Made by a program: the position numbers and the translations under genes
Part shown: positions 8,025-14,995 of the stretch, piece after piece
Position numbering within the stretch: position 1 is the stretch's first letter
How the letters are laid out: each line of letters begins with the position of its first letter
Notes under the pieces: generated by a model
Database searches by the model: none
Told to the model about the DNA's origin: nothing
What the model saw: the letters and a program-made list of their open reading frames with translations, nothing else
DNA from: JAFLCA01 sp041907145
Lineage (GTDB): Bacteria > Bdellovibrionota_C > UBA2361 > JAFLCA01
DNA length: 15,444 nucleotides
Direction of reading: 5' to 3'
NCBI GenBank assembly: GCA_041907145.1
Contig: JAYRHW010000063.1
Location: forward strand, 1-15,444

Positions 8025-8991
8025 GTCCGGCTCTGAGGCGATAGTCCGTTACAGCTTGGTAGCCGGAATTCTCGATGGAGACTGGCAAGTCGTACCCCAG
8101 GTAAGCGGCTAGATTTTTCCCTTGGGAAAGTGAAAGCTCAGGACCCACATACCAGGCTAGCGTGGAAGTGGCATCATCCTTCTCCCCGTTCACCGTGTCT
8201 TTGGACTTGTAGGCTCCGGTCAGATTCACTTTGACGAGTGCTGTGGTGTTTTCTGCTACCCCGAATGAAACTCCTGGCCCGACAGCCCAACGTAAATCAT
8301 CAGCATGACGATACGAATGGTCGCCCTCCGTGCGAATCGTGTACTCAATTTGGCCGTCAAGGGAGAAGGCATCCCGCTGCAAGGAAAAGCCAACCCCCAG
8401 TGGAAAGTCGAACGAGCCGGACCCTAATGCAATATCATGTCCATGCACCCCGCTCTCAAGCCCGTCTCCGTGCTCGACGCCGCCGTGGCGCATTCCCCCA
8501 TCCATGTGGCTCTCAGCCAGGGGGTCGGTGTCGCCAGTGGGGAGTTTTACTCCGGCAGAGACATACAGGCGCTTCCGGCGGCCAGGCTCCAAGTCTTGAA
8601 AGGGCAAATGCAAGACCCGGATGGTCGTATCGCCAAAGCCGGCTTCCGTTCCCGTCACTCCCTCGCTATCCAAGAGTCTTCGATAGCGTCGATTGATATA
8701 CGGGACGGATCCCTCGATAGTCCAAACGTCGCTTAGATCGTATGCCGCTGTCAGGGAAGTCCGGGAACTGGAGATTCCCTCATGCGCGGTGTTCTCCACG
8801 AACGCGCCATTCTCCTGAATCCTTCGGGACTCACTAAATTCTTCGGATACATCGAGGTGCAGCGAGTGGGCCTCGGGGGCTCGTTGATCGAGTGAGGTTG
8901 TCACGACATGCAGGTCGCAGGCCCAAGCGGCGAGCGAACTGCTCAAAGAGACGGCCGTTAGCGCCGTCAGCAGATAGCGAGAAGACTTCAT
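8008..8991 (-). CDS. Outer-membrane beta-barrel, PF13557-like, His-rich loop
   Basis: A 327-residue exported protein. The signal peptide is about residues 1-24, with cleavage probably after AWA; the following Cys is not in a good lipobox. The rest alternates in amphipathic strands and ends in Tyr-Arg-Phe, the usual C-terminal signature of outer-membrane barrels. Segments GFGDTTIRVLHLPF (118-131) and SAGVKLPTGDTDP (145-157) match the pattern of the 'MetA-pathway of phenol degradation' transporter-like family (PF13557). Immediately after lies a loop unusually rich in His, Gly and Met (H162, H169, H174, H183, H185), suited to metal binding. GGAG lies 5 nt before the start. It is the last gene of the mntH-usp-mntR run, so an outer-membrane route for manganese or another metal is inferred; the family itself does not prove this. 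Confidence 0.75.
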   Translation of the reverse strand: MKSSRYLLTALTAVSLSSSLAAWACDLHVVTTSLDQRAPEAHSLHLDVSEEFSESRRIQENGAFVENTAHEGISSSRTSLTAAYDLSDVWTIEGSVPYINRRYRRLLDSEGVTGTEAGFGDTTIRVLHLPFQDLEPGRRKRLYVSAGVKLPTGDTDPLAESHMDGGMRHGGVEHGDGLESGVHGHDIALGSGSFDFPLGVGFSLQRDAFSLDGQIEYTIRTEGDHSYRHADDLRWAVGPGVSFGVAENTTALVKVNLTGAYKSKDTVNGEKDDATSTLAWYVGPELSLSQGKNLAAYLGYDLPVSIENSGYQAVTDYRLRAGLTYRF

Positions 8992-9036
8992 AGCAACTCC
9001 AAAAATTGGGTAATTCGGTAAGACTTCGGTGCGTAG

Positions 9037-9363
9037 CTATGACATCAGCGGCGGGGCGCGAGCGAGAAATGCTCGGGGAGTGGTTGAGGAAGTGGGGAGC
9101 AAGAACGGGGACTGCGTCAGCTCGAAGTATGCCGCTGACTCTGTGACCAGATCGAAATCGCCATCAAGATTTAGACTCGCAGCGAGAGTTCGAAGCTGCC
9201 CGAAGGGGCATGGCGACTTGCCATCCTTCAGCGGAGCCTGGGATTGGGGTTTACGGTGATTACAAGAGCAGTGCGATGTCGGGATTTTAGATACAACAGC
9301 GACAAACAGCACGAGCAGGGCGCCTAAGAGCCCCAGTTGCCGCTGAATCATCCGTCTGCTCAT
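9037..9363 (-). CDS. Small Cys/His membrane protein, DUF2946-like
   Basis: A 108-residue protein with an N-terminal hydrophobic helix (about 9-25) acting as anchor or signal, then an exported-looking region with H31-C32-S-C34, H36 and a C52-P-F pair. It ends in ARAPP, a tail I associate with DUF2946, a short family often next to metal (especially copper) transport genes; this is recalled resemblance, not proof. No clear ribosome binding site precedes the ATG at 9363, and an internal Met5 is possible. It lies 46 nt after mntR and 45 nt before the barrel gene on the same strand. The Cys/His pattern and neighbours suggest a periplasmic metal-handling accessory (inference). Confidence 0.6.
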   Translation of the reverse strand: MSRRMIQRQLGLLGALLVLFVAVVSKIPTSHCSCNHRKPQSQAPLKDGKSPCPFGQLRTLAASLNLDGDFDLVTESAAYFELTQSPFLLPTSSTTPRAFLARAPPLMS

Positions 9364-9369
9364 AGCGAA

Positions 9370-9397
9370 AGATTAGCGCACAACTTGTCAAAGTCAA
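9370..9397 (-). promoter_or_regulatory. Possible internal promoter before the small Cys/His gene
   Basis: On the minus strand, TTGACT (9397-9392), a 16-nt spacer and TAATCT (9375-9370) resemble a housekeeping promoter; the -35 matches 5 of 6 but the -10 only 3 of 6. The -10 ends exactly 6 nt before the ATG at 9363, so the RNA would begin at or next to the start codon. The mntH promoter has the same geometry. This would let the two distal genes be expressed apart from mntH-usp-mntR. Confidence 0.25.
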
Positions 9398-9409
9398 AGG
9401 GCTGGGAAA

Positions 9410-9832
9410 TTACTTAGACCGTGCTAAGAAATCTTCAATGCACTCGAGAGTGATCGGGCTTACATGATGCTCCATGCCTTCAGCGTCAATTTGCGCGATG
9501 TCGGGAGGAACGCCCATGCATTTTAGAAATCTCTGCATCAGTTCGTGCCTGCGTTTGCAGTAGTGGGCGGTTTCTTTGCCTTTATTCGTGAGCGTGACTG
9601 GCCTGTAGGGGCGGGTCAACACGTACCCATCGCGCTCCAGGCGCTGAATAGTGCGGATTGCCGTGACATGAGAGACCCCCAAGCGCTCAGCTATCGTGCT
9701 GATGCGAGCCTCGCCGAGTTCTTCAATAAGATCAGCTATTAACTCAGTGTAGTCTTCGGCGGCCTCGGCGCTATGATGCTTACGAGTGGCGCGAAAGGGA
9801 ATTGCGGGATGTCTTGAGCGGAGGCGCTTCAT
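9410..9832 (-). CDS. mntR: Manganese-responsive regulator MntR (DtxR family)
   Basis: A 140-residue DtxR-family repressor that senses cytoplasmic Mn(II) and typically shuts off mntH. An N-terminal basic extension (1-22) precedes the winged helix-turn-helix (about 36-80; IAERLGVSHVTAIRTIQRLERDGYV contains the recognition helix). The metal site is complete: D27 and E30 in EDYTELI, H96 in KRRHEL, and E118, E121 and H122 in DAEGMEHHVS. These line up with D8, E11, H77, E99, E102 and H103 of B. subtilis MntR, including the 22-residue H77-E99 spacing. There is no SH3-like third domain, so it is the short MntR type rather than DtxR/IdeR. The start is 3 nt after the usp stop, so the two are probably translated together. 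Autoregulation through the palindrome at the mntH start is inferred. Confidence 0.93.
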   Translation of the reverse strand: MKRLRSRHPAIPFRATRKHHSAEAAEDYTELIADLIEELGEARISTIAERLGVSHVTAIRTIQRLERDGYVLTRPYRPVTLTNKGKETAHYCKRRHELMQRFLKCMGVPPDIAQIDAEGMEHHVSPITLECIEDFLARSK

Positions 9833-9835
9833 GCC

Positions 9836-10264
9836 CTAGTTCGCCCGAGCTTTCAGTAGTAGGACTGGAATCGATACGATATGTCGGACCTTTTCTACGG
9901 TGCTCCCGTACAGCAAGTCGCTAATAAACCGGTGCCCATGGGTGGACATGGCAATCAGGTCCACGTGCTGCTCTGAGGCCGCCTTGATGATCTCGTTGGC
10001 CGGATCCCCCAAGGCTAGCAGATGCTCGACCTTGAAGCCCTCAGCGGACAGAGCTTGAGCAACTGACTCAAGATAAGCGGTGTCTGCCTTCATCTCTTCA
10101 CTCTCTCGAAGCTGGAACGTGTCGTAATGCCGAGCAGCCCAACCATCAGCTACATGGACCAAAAGCAGGCTTGCCCCACTCATTTTTGCCAGTGGTCGAA
10201 TATGCGCCAGTATGGTGCGGTCTGCCTCGCTGTTCTCGAGCGGTATCAGGATTTTTTTGTACAT
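9836..10264 (-). CDS. Universal stress protein, UspA family
   Basis: A 142-residue single-domain Usp protein (PF00582). It starts MYKKILIPLENS, has ASLLLVHVAD as the second strand, and ends with DLIAMSTHG followed by GSTVEKV and IPVLLLK, as in the family. The nucleotide loop is degenerate: the usual G-x2-G-x9-G-S/T is present at G110 and G120-S121, but the second Gly is replaced by Phe113, so ATP binding may be weakened or lost. The ATG at 10264 is chosen because GGAG lies about 10 nt upstream and the protein then begins at the first strand; an in-frame extension to 10306 would overlap mntH. It starts 4 nt after the mntH stop and ends 3 nt before mntR. A role in manganese or oxidative stress response is inferred from position only. 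Confidence 0.88.
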   Translation of the reverse strand: MYKKILIPLENSEADRTILAHIRPLAKMSGASLLLVHVADGWAARHYDTFQLRESEEMKADTAYLESVAQALSAEGFKVEHLLALGDPANEIIKAASEQHVDLIAMSTHGHRFISDLLYGSTVEKVRHIVSIPVLLLKARAN

Positions 10265-10268
10265 GGGC

Positions 10269-11621
10269 TCAATCTCCAAAAATTGTTTGCCAGAGTAACC
10301 AGCCATTGAGCAGTGCGATGAAGATCGCCATTACCCAGGCAACGATTCTTGTAAGCGTCCCATTCACGAAGACGCCCATCTTGGCCTTGTCGCCTGTGAA
10401 CATGACCAGTGGAAAGACCGCGAAGGAGAGCTGCATGCTCAAAATGACCTGACTGAGTATGAGGAGCTGCGCAGTGCCACTCTCGCCATAGAGTGCTGTT
10501 ACGATAATGGCGGGGATTATGGCTATTAGTCGGGTGATAAGACGTCTCAGCCAGGGGCGGATTCTGATATTGAGAAACCCCTCCATGACAATTTGCCCGG
10601 CTAGGGTGCCGGTAAGCGTCGAGTTTTGCCCCGAAGCTAGCAGGGCAAGAGCGAAGATCGTGCTTGCTCCGGTAACTCCAAGAAGAGGAGAGAGTAGCTC
10701 GTGCGCCTGCTGAATTTCCGCAATTTCATTCATTCCGCGGCTGTAGAAGGTCGCAGCGGCAACAATGAGGATTGCTGCGTTGATGAACAGCGCGAAAACG
10801 AGGGCGATCGTCGAATCGAGCGTGGCAAATTTGATAGCCTCACGCTTTCCACTCTCGGTAAGTTCGTACTTCCTGGTCTGAACAATCGAGGAATGGAGGT
10901 ATAGATTGTGCGGCATGACAGTGGCGCCAAGAATGCCGATCGCAATGTAGAGCATGGCCGGATCAGTAATGATCTGTTTGGTTGGAATGAATCCCGCCAG
11001 CACTTGGGCCATATCCGGCTTTGAAATCAGGATTTCTATCGCGAAGCAACCTCCAATGCTGAGCACCAGGGTCAGAACAACCGCCTCCAGTATTCGAAAG
11101 CCGTGATGTTGCAGGTAGAGCACCAGGAAGACATCAATAGCGGTGATGCATACACCCCAAATGAGAGGGATGCCGAAGAGCAGGTTGAGGGCGATGGCGG
11201 AACCGATGACCTCGGCTAGGTCGCAGGCGGCTATGGCTAGTTCACAGAGTACCCACAGGATGAAGGACACCGGGCGGCTGAAATGGTCTCGGCAGGCCTG
11301 CGCCAGGTCGCGTTCCCCGGCGATGCCGAGTTTGACTGCCAGCGCCTGTAGGAAGATCGCCATCAGGTTGGAAATCATGATCACGGACAGCAAGGTAAAG
11401 TTGTATTTTGAGCCCGCCGCGAGGTCCGTGGCCCAATTGCCTGGATCCATGTAACCCACTGAAACCATGTAGCCTGGGCCTGCAAAAGCAAGCATTTTTG
11501 CCCAGAATCCGGCGGTTTTCGGCACATTCACAGTGCGGTGAGATTCGGGAAGACTCGCCGAATGGCGCTCGTTTCGCCAGCCGGAGGATGTATGCAGAGC
11601 GGAATCATCATTTGTAGCCAT
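10269..11621 (-). CDS. mntH: Manganese transporter MntH (NRAMP family)
   Basis: A proton-coupled divalent metal importer of the inner membrane. The 450-residue chain has about eleven helices. The metal-binding DPGN is at 59-62 in GYMDPGNWATDLAAGS (helix 1), and the helix 6 motif MPHNLYLHSS is at 236-245; both are diagnostic of NRAMP Mn/Fe transporters, with the Met of helix 6 favouring transition metals over Ca/Mg. The N terminus is about 20 residues longer than E. coli MntH. The ATG at 11621 has no ribosome binding site, but a promoter ends 6 nt upstream, so the mRNA is probably leaderless, which supports this start. usp and mntR follow within 4 and 3 nt. A palindrome covers the start codon and probably binds MntR. 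Confidence 0.95.
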   Translation of the reverse strand: MATNDDSALHTSSGWRNERHSASLPESHRTVNVPKTAGFWAKMLAFAGPGYMVSVGYMDPGNWATDLAAGSKYNFTLLSVIMISNLMAIFLQALAVKLGIAGERDLAQACRDHFSRPVSFILWVLCELAIAACDLAEVIGSAIALNLLFGIPLIWGVCITAIDVFLVLYLQHHGFRILEAVVLTLVLSIGGCFAIEILISKPDMAQVLAGFIPTKQIITDPAMLYIAIGILGATVMPHNLYLHSSIVQTRKYELTESGKREAIKFATLDSTIALVFALFINAAILIVAAATFYSRGMNEIAEIQQAHELLSPLLGVTGASTIFALALLASGQNSTLTGTLAGQIVMEGFLNIRIRPWLRRLITRLIAIIPAIIVTALYGESGTAQLLILSQVILSMQLSFAVFPLVMFTGDKAKMGVFVNGTLTRIVAWVMAIFIALLNGWLLWQTIFGD

Positions 11622-11628
11622 GGCTACA
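11613..11628. promoter_or_regulatory. Perfect 16-bp palindrome on mntH start, likely MntR operator
   Basis: TGTAGCCATGGCTACA is a perfect palindrome centred on the mntH start codon; its right half on the minus strand encodes Met-Ala-Thr. The E. coli MntR box, as I recall it, contains TAGCAAAGGCTA; this site has TAGCCATGGCTA, identical at 10 of 12 positions. It overlaps the edge of the -10 box and the expected transcription start, where a bound repressor would block initiation. The regulator mntR is in the same operon. Confidence 0.65.
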
Positions 11629-11657
11629 TTTTATGACGCTTCGGCGCCTAAGGTCAA
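11628..11657 (-). promoter_or_regulatory. mntH promoter giving a leaderless transcript
   Basis: On the minus strand, TTGACC (11657-11652), an 18-nt spacer and TAAAAT (11633-11628) each match the sigma-70 consensus at 5 of 6 positions. The -10 box ends 6 nt before the mntH ATG, so transcription should begin at or within a base or two of the A of the start codon. The absence of any ribosome binding site agrees with this. Confidence 0.55.
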
Positions 11658-12031
11658 TGCGCTTGATCACCTCGGTGCTGCGACATCGAGCGCAGGCCTT
11701 GGCGACCGGATTTTCCGGCCATGCGACTTCAGCGAGAGAATTCTGAGACATTTTTTTGTGGAGTAAGACGGGAGCAGCGACCCGCGCGGCGAACTTCCTC
11801 GGCGAGCTCGGACGGAGTTTCGGCGCTCGCGCGAAGGCTCTTAGCGCTGACAAATAACTCATCGATTCGGGCCAAAAATAGGCATTTTCGGCGCGTGATG
11901 CGAAAAGAATTTCTCCGTCGTGCACTCCGAGGTGTGGCATTTTGACGCGAGAGGACTCTTGGCTGAAGTCGATCAGCGAGAGAGAGAAGGGCGGAGCATC
12001 GAAACTTTTTTGAAAAAAATGTTTGATTTGG

Positions 12032-12125
12032 TTGATCAGCGATACGATCTGATCAATACTCCAAAAAAGAGGGGCCAAAAATTTTCCCTGGCCCATGCCT
12101 CGAAAGAGAGTTTCTTGCGAGGCAT
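12032..12125 (+). other. Cluster of three tandem hairpins
   Basis: Three inverted repeats follow each other closely. TTGATCAG (12032-12039) pairs with CTGATCAA (12049-12056) around a 9-nt loop. GGGCCA (12072-12077) pairs with TGGCCC (12089-12094). ATGCCTCG (12095-12102) pairs with CGAGGCAT (12118-12125), and its stem continues inward as AAGA/TCTT after one A-G mismatch. The second and third stems abut with no spacer. Such packing suggests a structured RNA, perhaps a leader of the downstream gene or a free small RNA. The strand cannot be decided from stems alone; plus is chosen because a T tract follows the fourth hairpin. Confidence 0.45.
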
Positions 12126-12126
12126 C

Positions 12127-12151
12127 AAAAGACTTTTTGTTTGTCTTTTTT
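12127..12151 (+). terminator. Possible intrinsic terminator closing the hairpin cluster
   Basis: AAAAGAC (12127-12133) pairs with GTCTTTT (12143-12149) around a T-rich 9-nt loop, and the 3' arm runs into a tract of six T. The stem is AT-rich and short, so it would be a weak terminator or an attenuator. It lies about 70 nt before the GTG of the 564-residue protein gene. Confidence 0.35.
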
Positions 12152-12220
12152 ACGGCGTAATTTACAGGCGCCCAACTTGGTCGGAAGGCTGACTGAGTTT
12201 TTGGAGAAGTATGCTTAGAA

Positions 12221-13915
12221 GTGGGACTAGAAAGTAATCCGGTCACCCAGACCCCTGACGGCGATCCCTCGCAGCAGCCCGAGATAGTTAGGACCGACCA
12301 AGATTTGTTCAGCGAAACTGATGCCACTGTCGGTATGGTGGGAACTGTCTTTAGCAGTCCCGATACCCGGCCTGAGGGCATAGTTGTTGGTCAAGATCCT
12401 GAGCATTGGCCGGATGCCAACGTCGTGCCGCTTTTCGACGGACTTACCGAGGGCCCCATTCATTTGCCTGAGATCCTTGGCAACGTGGCTCGAGTTCGCG
12501 CGGAGCCCGATCTTTTCCCGAAAACCGCGGATGAGGCAGTGGAGCGCGTCATGCGGGTGCGAGAGGGGGCTCAGAATGGCCGATTGTATGAGGATGCGCT
12601 GCATCTTGGAATCGATCCCGTTTGGGTGCGTCAGCTTCTCAATGAGCCCGTGCGGGTAGCGCTCAGTGAGCAGGTCATGCCGTTGCCGACACTGTTCGCC
12701 AAGCTGGGACAATTCGGGTCTCCGGCTGCATTAGCGCGCTCGCTCTACACAATACAAAATCTAGCCCAGAGGCTCGAACTCGCAGATTCGAGCATCGGGC
12801 CGGTAAAGCTTGGGCAGATCACTTCGCTCGATCACGGGGTCACTTTCAAGGATATCACGAGCGGATTTTATTTTCTGGTGCCGCTGGTTTCGCCCGGCGT
12901 CGATCAGGAGACTATTCAGGGGCGACATCTTTTCTCTTCTCAAGAAAAAAAGCGATTTAACGGAGCTGCCTACCGTGATTTGGTCGTCACCACCGATAAG
13001 ATTCTGGATGTGATTAAGTCCATTGATGAGGTTTTGTCGTATTCTCAGCGCGCAGCGCAGAAGAGCGTGTCGGCCGCTGAGCGCCAAAGAGCTTTTAATG
13101 ACGAGAGTCGGGAAAAACAGTTCCCGGTAACCTCGGAGCAGGCTGCGAGGGTCGAGGAGGGCTTCCGCAAGGGCGCTCGCCTCTTCGCTACGGCCGCAGC
13201 GGCCTCAGCTTTCGTCACCGATTGCTCGGGCGCGCTCCAAGACCTGGGAATTCCGGCAGGGGCTAAGGGAGTTCGCGTAAATTACTGTGACTTTGTCTCG
13301 GCATACAATGCTCGCCTAGTGGGACGATTCCTACCCGAGTTCAATTTCGAAACCGTGCATACAGACCATGCCAATACGTTGCCGATATTTGGCATCACCA
13401 ATTGGAACTTGTTCCTGACGCGAGTGTTTGACTCTGGAATGATTCGGCCAGATGAACCTATTCTTCGGCTCCGAGTGGCAGAACCAGGGAAGGACGTTGA
13501 ATACCGCTCTCTGGTCTGTGCCGCCAGGAGTGAGCGGGAAGTGTCACTCATTGATAAATACAGTGGGGTTGAGTATCGACTTGGGGAACTTATCGATCAA
13601 AGTCGTGACGCGGTACTGGCCGGAAAGCCGCCGCTTCTTGTACCGATAGCGAGCTTGCGTTATTTAGTGAACTATACCCTGAGTTCGTCAATTTATCTCG
13701 ACGACGGCATGCCTTACGACAAAGTGCAGAGGCTGCATCGGGCTATGCGGGACCCGGAATTCACCATTTTCCCTAGGGATCTCACACTCGTTCCCTACAC
13801 CCGTTTGAACACCTATACTCCGCAGGATCCCGCCAATCCTTATGACGGATTGCGCCCGCCGAGACATGACGTGCTGGATTACTACCGTTTCGCCAGCGTG
13901 GTGAGCGGGTCGTGA
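12221..13915 (+). CDS. Unrecognised 564-residue soluble protein
   Basis: I do not recognise this family. There is no signal peptide or membrane helix, so it is probably cytoplasmic. Residues 1-60 are acidic, low in structure and rich in Pro, Thr and Asp. Residues 100-150 look helical, with a repeated V-R rhythm (AVERVMRVREGAQNG, then DPVWVRQLLNEPVRVA). Residues 190-300 hold a strand-rich stretch, then basic helices. Residues 340-490 mix strands and helices, with C335, C356 and C433 and an NYCDF segment. The C terminus is Tyr-, Arg- and Pro-rich (TRLNTYTPQDPANPYDG). The GTG start is chosen because upstream in-frame options are lacking; a GGAG lies 14 nt upstream, which is distant. Its stop overlaps the start of the M24 peptidase gene by 4 bp, so the two are translationally coupled and should act in one process. 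Confidence 0.8.
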   Translation: MGLESNPVTQTPDGDPSQQPEIVRTDQDLFSETDATVGMVGTVFSSPDTRPEGIVVGQDPEHWPDANVVPLFDGLTEGPIHLPEILGNVARVRAEPDLFPKTADEAVERVMRVREGAQNGRLYEDALHLGIDPVWVRQLLNEPVRVALSEQVMPLPTLFAKLGQFGSPAALARSLYTIQNLAQRLELADSSIGPVKLGQITSLDHGVTFKDITSGFYFLVPLVSPGVDQETIQGRHLFSSQEKKRFNGAAYRDLVVTTDKILDVIKSIDEVLSYSQRAAQKSVSAAERQRAFNDESREKQFPVTSEQAARVEEGFRKGARLFATAAAASAFVTDCSGALQDLGIPAGAKGVRVNYCDFVSAYNARLVGRFLPEFNFETVHTDHANTLPIFGITNWNLFLTRVFDSGMIRPDEPILRLRVAEPGKDVEYRSLVCAARSEREVSLIDKYSGVEYRLGELIDQSRDAVLAGKPPLLVPIASLRYLVNYTLSSSIYLDDGMPYDKVQRLHRAMRDPEFTIFPRDLTLVPYTRLNTYTPQDPANPYDGLRPPRHDVLDYYRFASVVSGS

Positions 13916-14976
13916 GCGCCGGGCGCGGTGAAACCTTCGGGAAGCGCCGAGATTCACTTCGAAAGGTAATGAAGGCAGAGCGTTTGGACGTGCTGCTCCT
14001 CTATTCCCAGCGCGGTAATAGCCCCTTGAGCCAGTGGGTTGCCGGTGCTGCTTGTACCTCTGCTTTCCATTACTACGTTCTGACTTCATTGGAGAGCTAT
14101 TTCCTGGAAGTTAGTTATCGGGCAGCCGATTTGCGTGCGCGTACTTCGGAGATGGTTCGCGAAGCAATCGATGAGGATGACCTGTCGGAGTTGATGCGCA
14201 ATTCCATAGTAGCTGCTCGGAGGATTGGGTTGGCAGGCCCCGCGCCGTGGAGTCATATGCAGGGACTGTCAGGTGAAGTGGTGGATTGCACTTCGCAGGT
14301 CGAGGATCTCACTACGCTCAAGGATGTCTTTGAACAACAGCGCATTTCGGATGCCGCGGGGATTCTGCGCAATTCGCTAGAGGAGCTTGCCTCGATAATT
14401 CAACCTGGAGTCAGTGAGAAGCAGATCGCTGAAGCGCTGCTATCGAGACTATTTCCGCTGGGCGAGGGGTTTCCCTTCGCAGTCTCGGTTGTGTCTGGTT
14501 CCCGATTGGCGGAGTCGACCGTCGGTGCGCCAAGCAGTCGCGTGCTCGGAGACTCCGACTGGGTGCTTATTGACGCCGGACTTACTCGAGATGGGTTTCA
14601 GTCCGACTGCACCAGAATGTTCTTTACAGGCCAGAGTTCCGCTCGTGAGAACTTTCAGAGGCTTGTGACCGCTCACGACAGGGTTATTGAGTCTCTCCGG
14701 CCTGGTATTCGCCTCGCTGAGGTTCTCAGTCTCTACCGCAGGGAAATTAGTTCAGAGAGTCTGCCGGTCGAGACCCTTGATGTCCCGTGCTTAGGGCATG
14801 GGATAGGCTTTGCGCTGCACGAGCGTCCGTTGATTTATCGGGAGCAGGAGTCCGATTTCGAGTTGGCGCCCGGGATGATTTTTACCCTTGAGCCAGAGAT
14901 AGTTTTTCCGAGCTATCGCTTGCGCATCGAGGATATGATTCTTATGACCGAGAAGGGCGCAAGAAAACTTACCTAG
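13912..14976 (+). CDS. M24-family metallopeptidase (Xaa-Pro dipeptidase-like)
   Basis: A 354-residue protein with the two-domain layout of prolidase/creatinase relatives. The N-terminal domain (about 10-135) is diverged. The pita-bread catalytic domain (about 140-354) carries all five metal ligands: D221 in LIDAG, D232 in QSDCTR, H296 in GHGIGF, E327 in FTLEPEI and E340 in RIED. The accessory His of the family is likely H303 in LHERP. It should therefore be an active dinuclear metal enzyme (often Mn or Co) cleaving Xaa-Pro or a related bond, or a C-N hydrolase of creatinase type; the substrate cannot be read from the sequence. The GTG start overlaps the previous stop as GTGA, indicating translational coupling with the 564-residue protein. 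No signal peptide is seen. Confidence 0.88.
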   Translation: MSAGRGETFGKRRDSLRKVMKAERLDVLLLYSQRGNSPLSQWVAGAACTSAFHYYVLTSLESYFLEVSYRAADLRARTSEMVREAIDEDDLSELMRNSIVAARRIGLAGPAPWSHMQGLSGEVVDCTSQVEDLTTLKDVFEQQRISDAAGILRNSLEELASIIQPGVSEKQIAEALLSRLFPLGEGFPFAVSVVSGSRLAESTVGAPSSRVLGDSDWVLIDAGLTRDGFQSDCTRMFFTGQSSARENFQRLVTAHDRVIESLRPGIRLAEVLSLYRREISSESLPVETLDVPCLGHGIGFALHERPLIYREQESDFELAPGMIFTLEPEIVFPSYRLRIEDMILMTEKGARKLT

Positions 14977-14995
14977 GGAAATGGGTGGGGTCGAG

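Larger units (their letters stand above)
11658..12220. other. Long divergent intergenic region, no confident gene
   Basis: About 560 bp lie between the mntH promoter and the 564-residue protein gene. Three open frames cross it but none is convincing. A minus-strand frame continues to 12381, over the start of the next gene. Plus-strand frames at 11721-11945 and 11920-12192 are charge-rich and overlap in different frames. None has a ribosome binding site. The right part (about 12000-12155) is A/T-rich and holds four hairpins in a row. It could be a leader RNA, a small RNA, or the remains of a gene; I cannot choose from sequence alone. Confidence 0.5.

Noticed and set aside
8238..8696. A 152-residue plus-strand frame inside the barrel gene
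   Set aside because: It is Arg/Pro/His-rich shadow sequence opposite a protein with signal peptide, strands and a C-terminal Phe.
10265..10306. Upstream in-frame start for the usp gene
   Set aside because: It lies inside mntH; GGAG and the first Usp strand support the start at 10264.
11608..12381. A 257-residue open frame on the minus strand
   Set aside because: It overlaps both the mntH start and the first 160 bases of the 564-residue protein gene, has no ribosome binding site, and its composition changes with the underlying sequence rather than looking like one protein.
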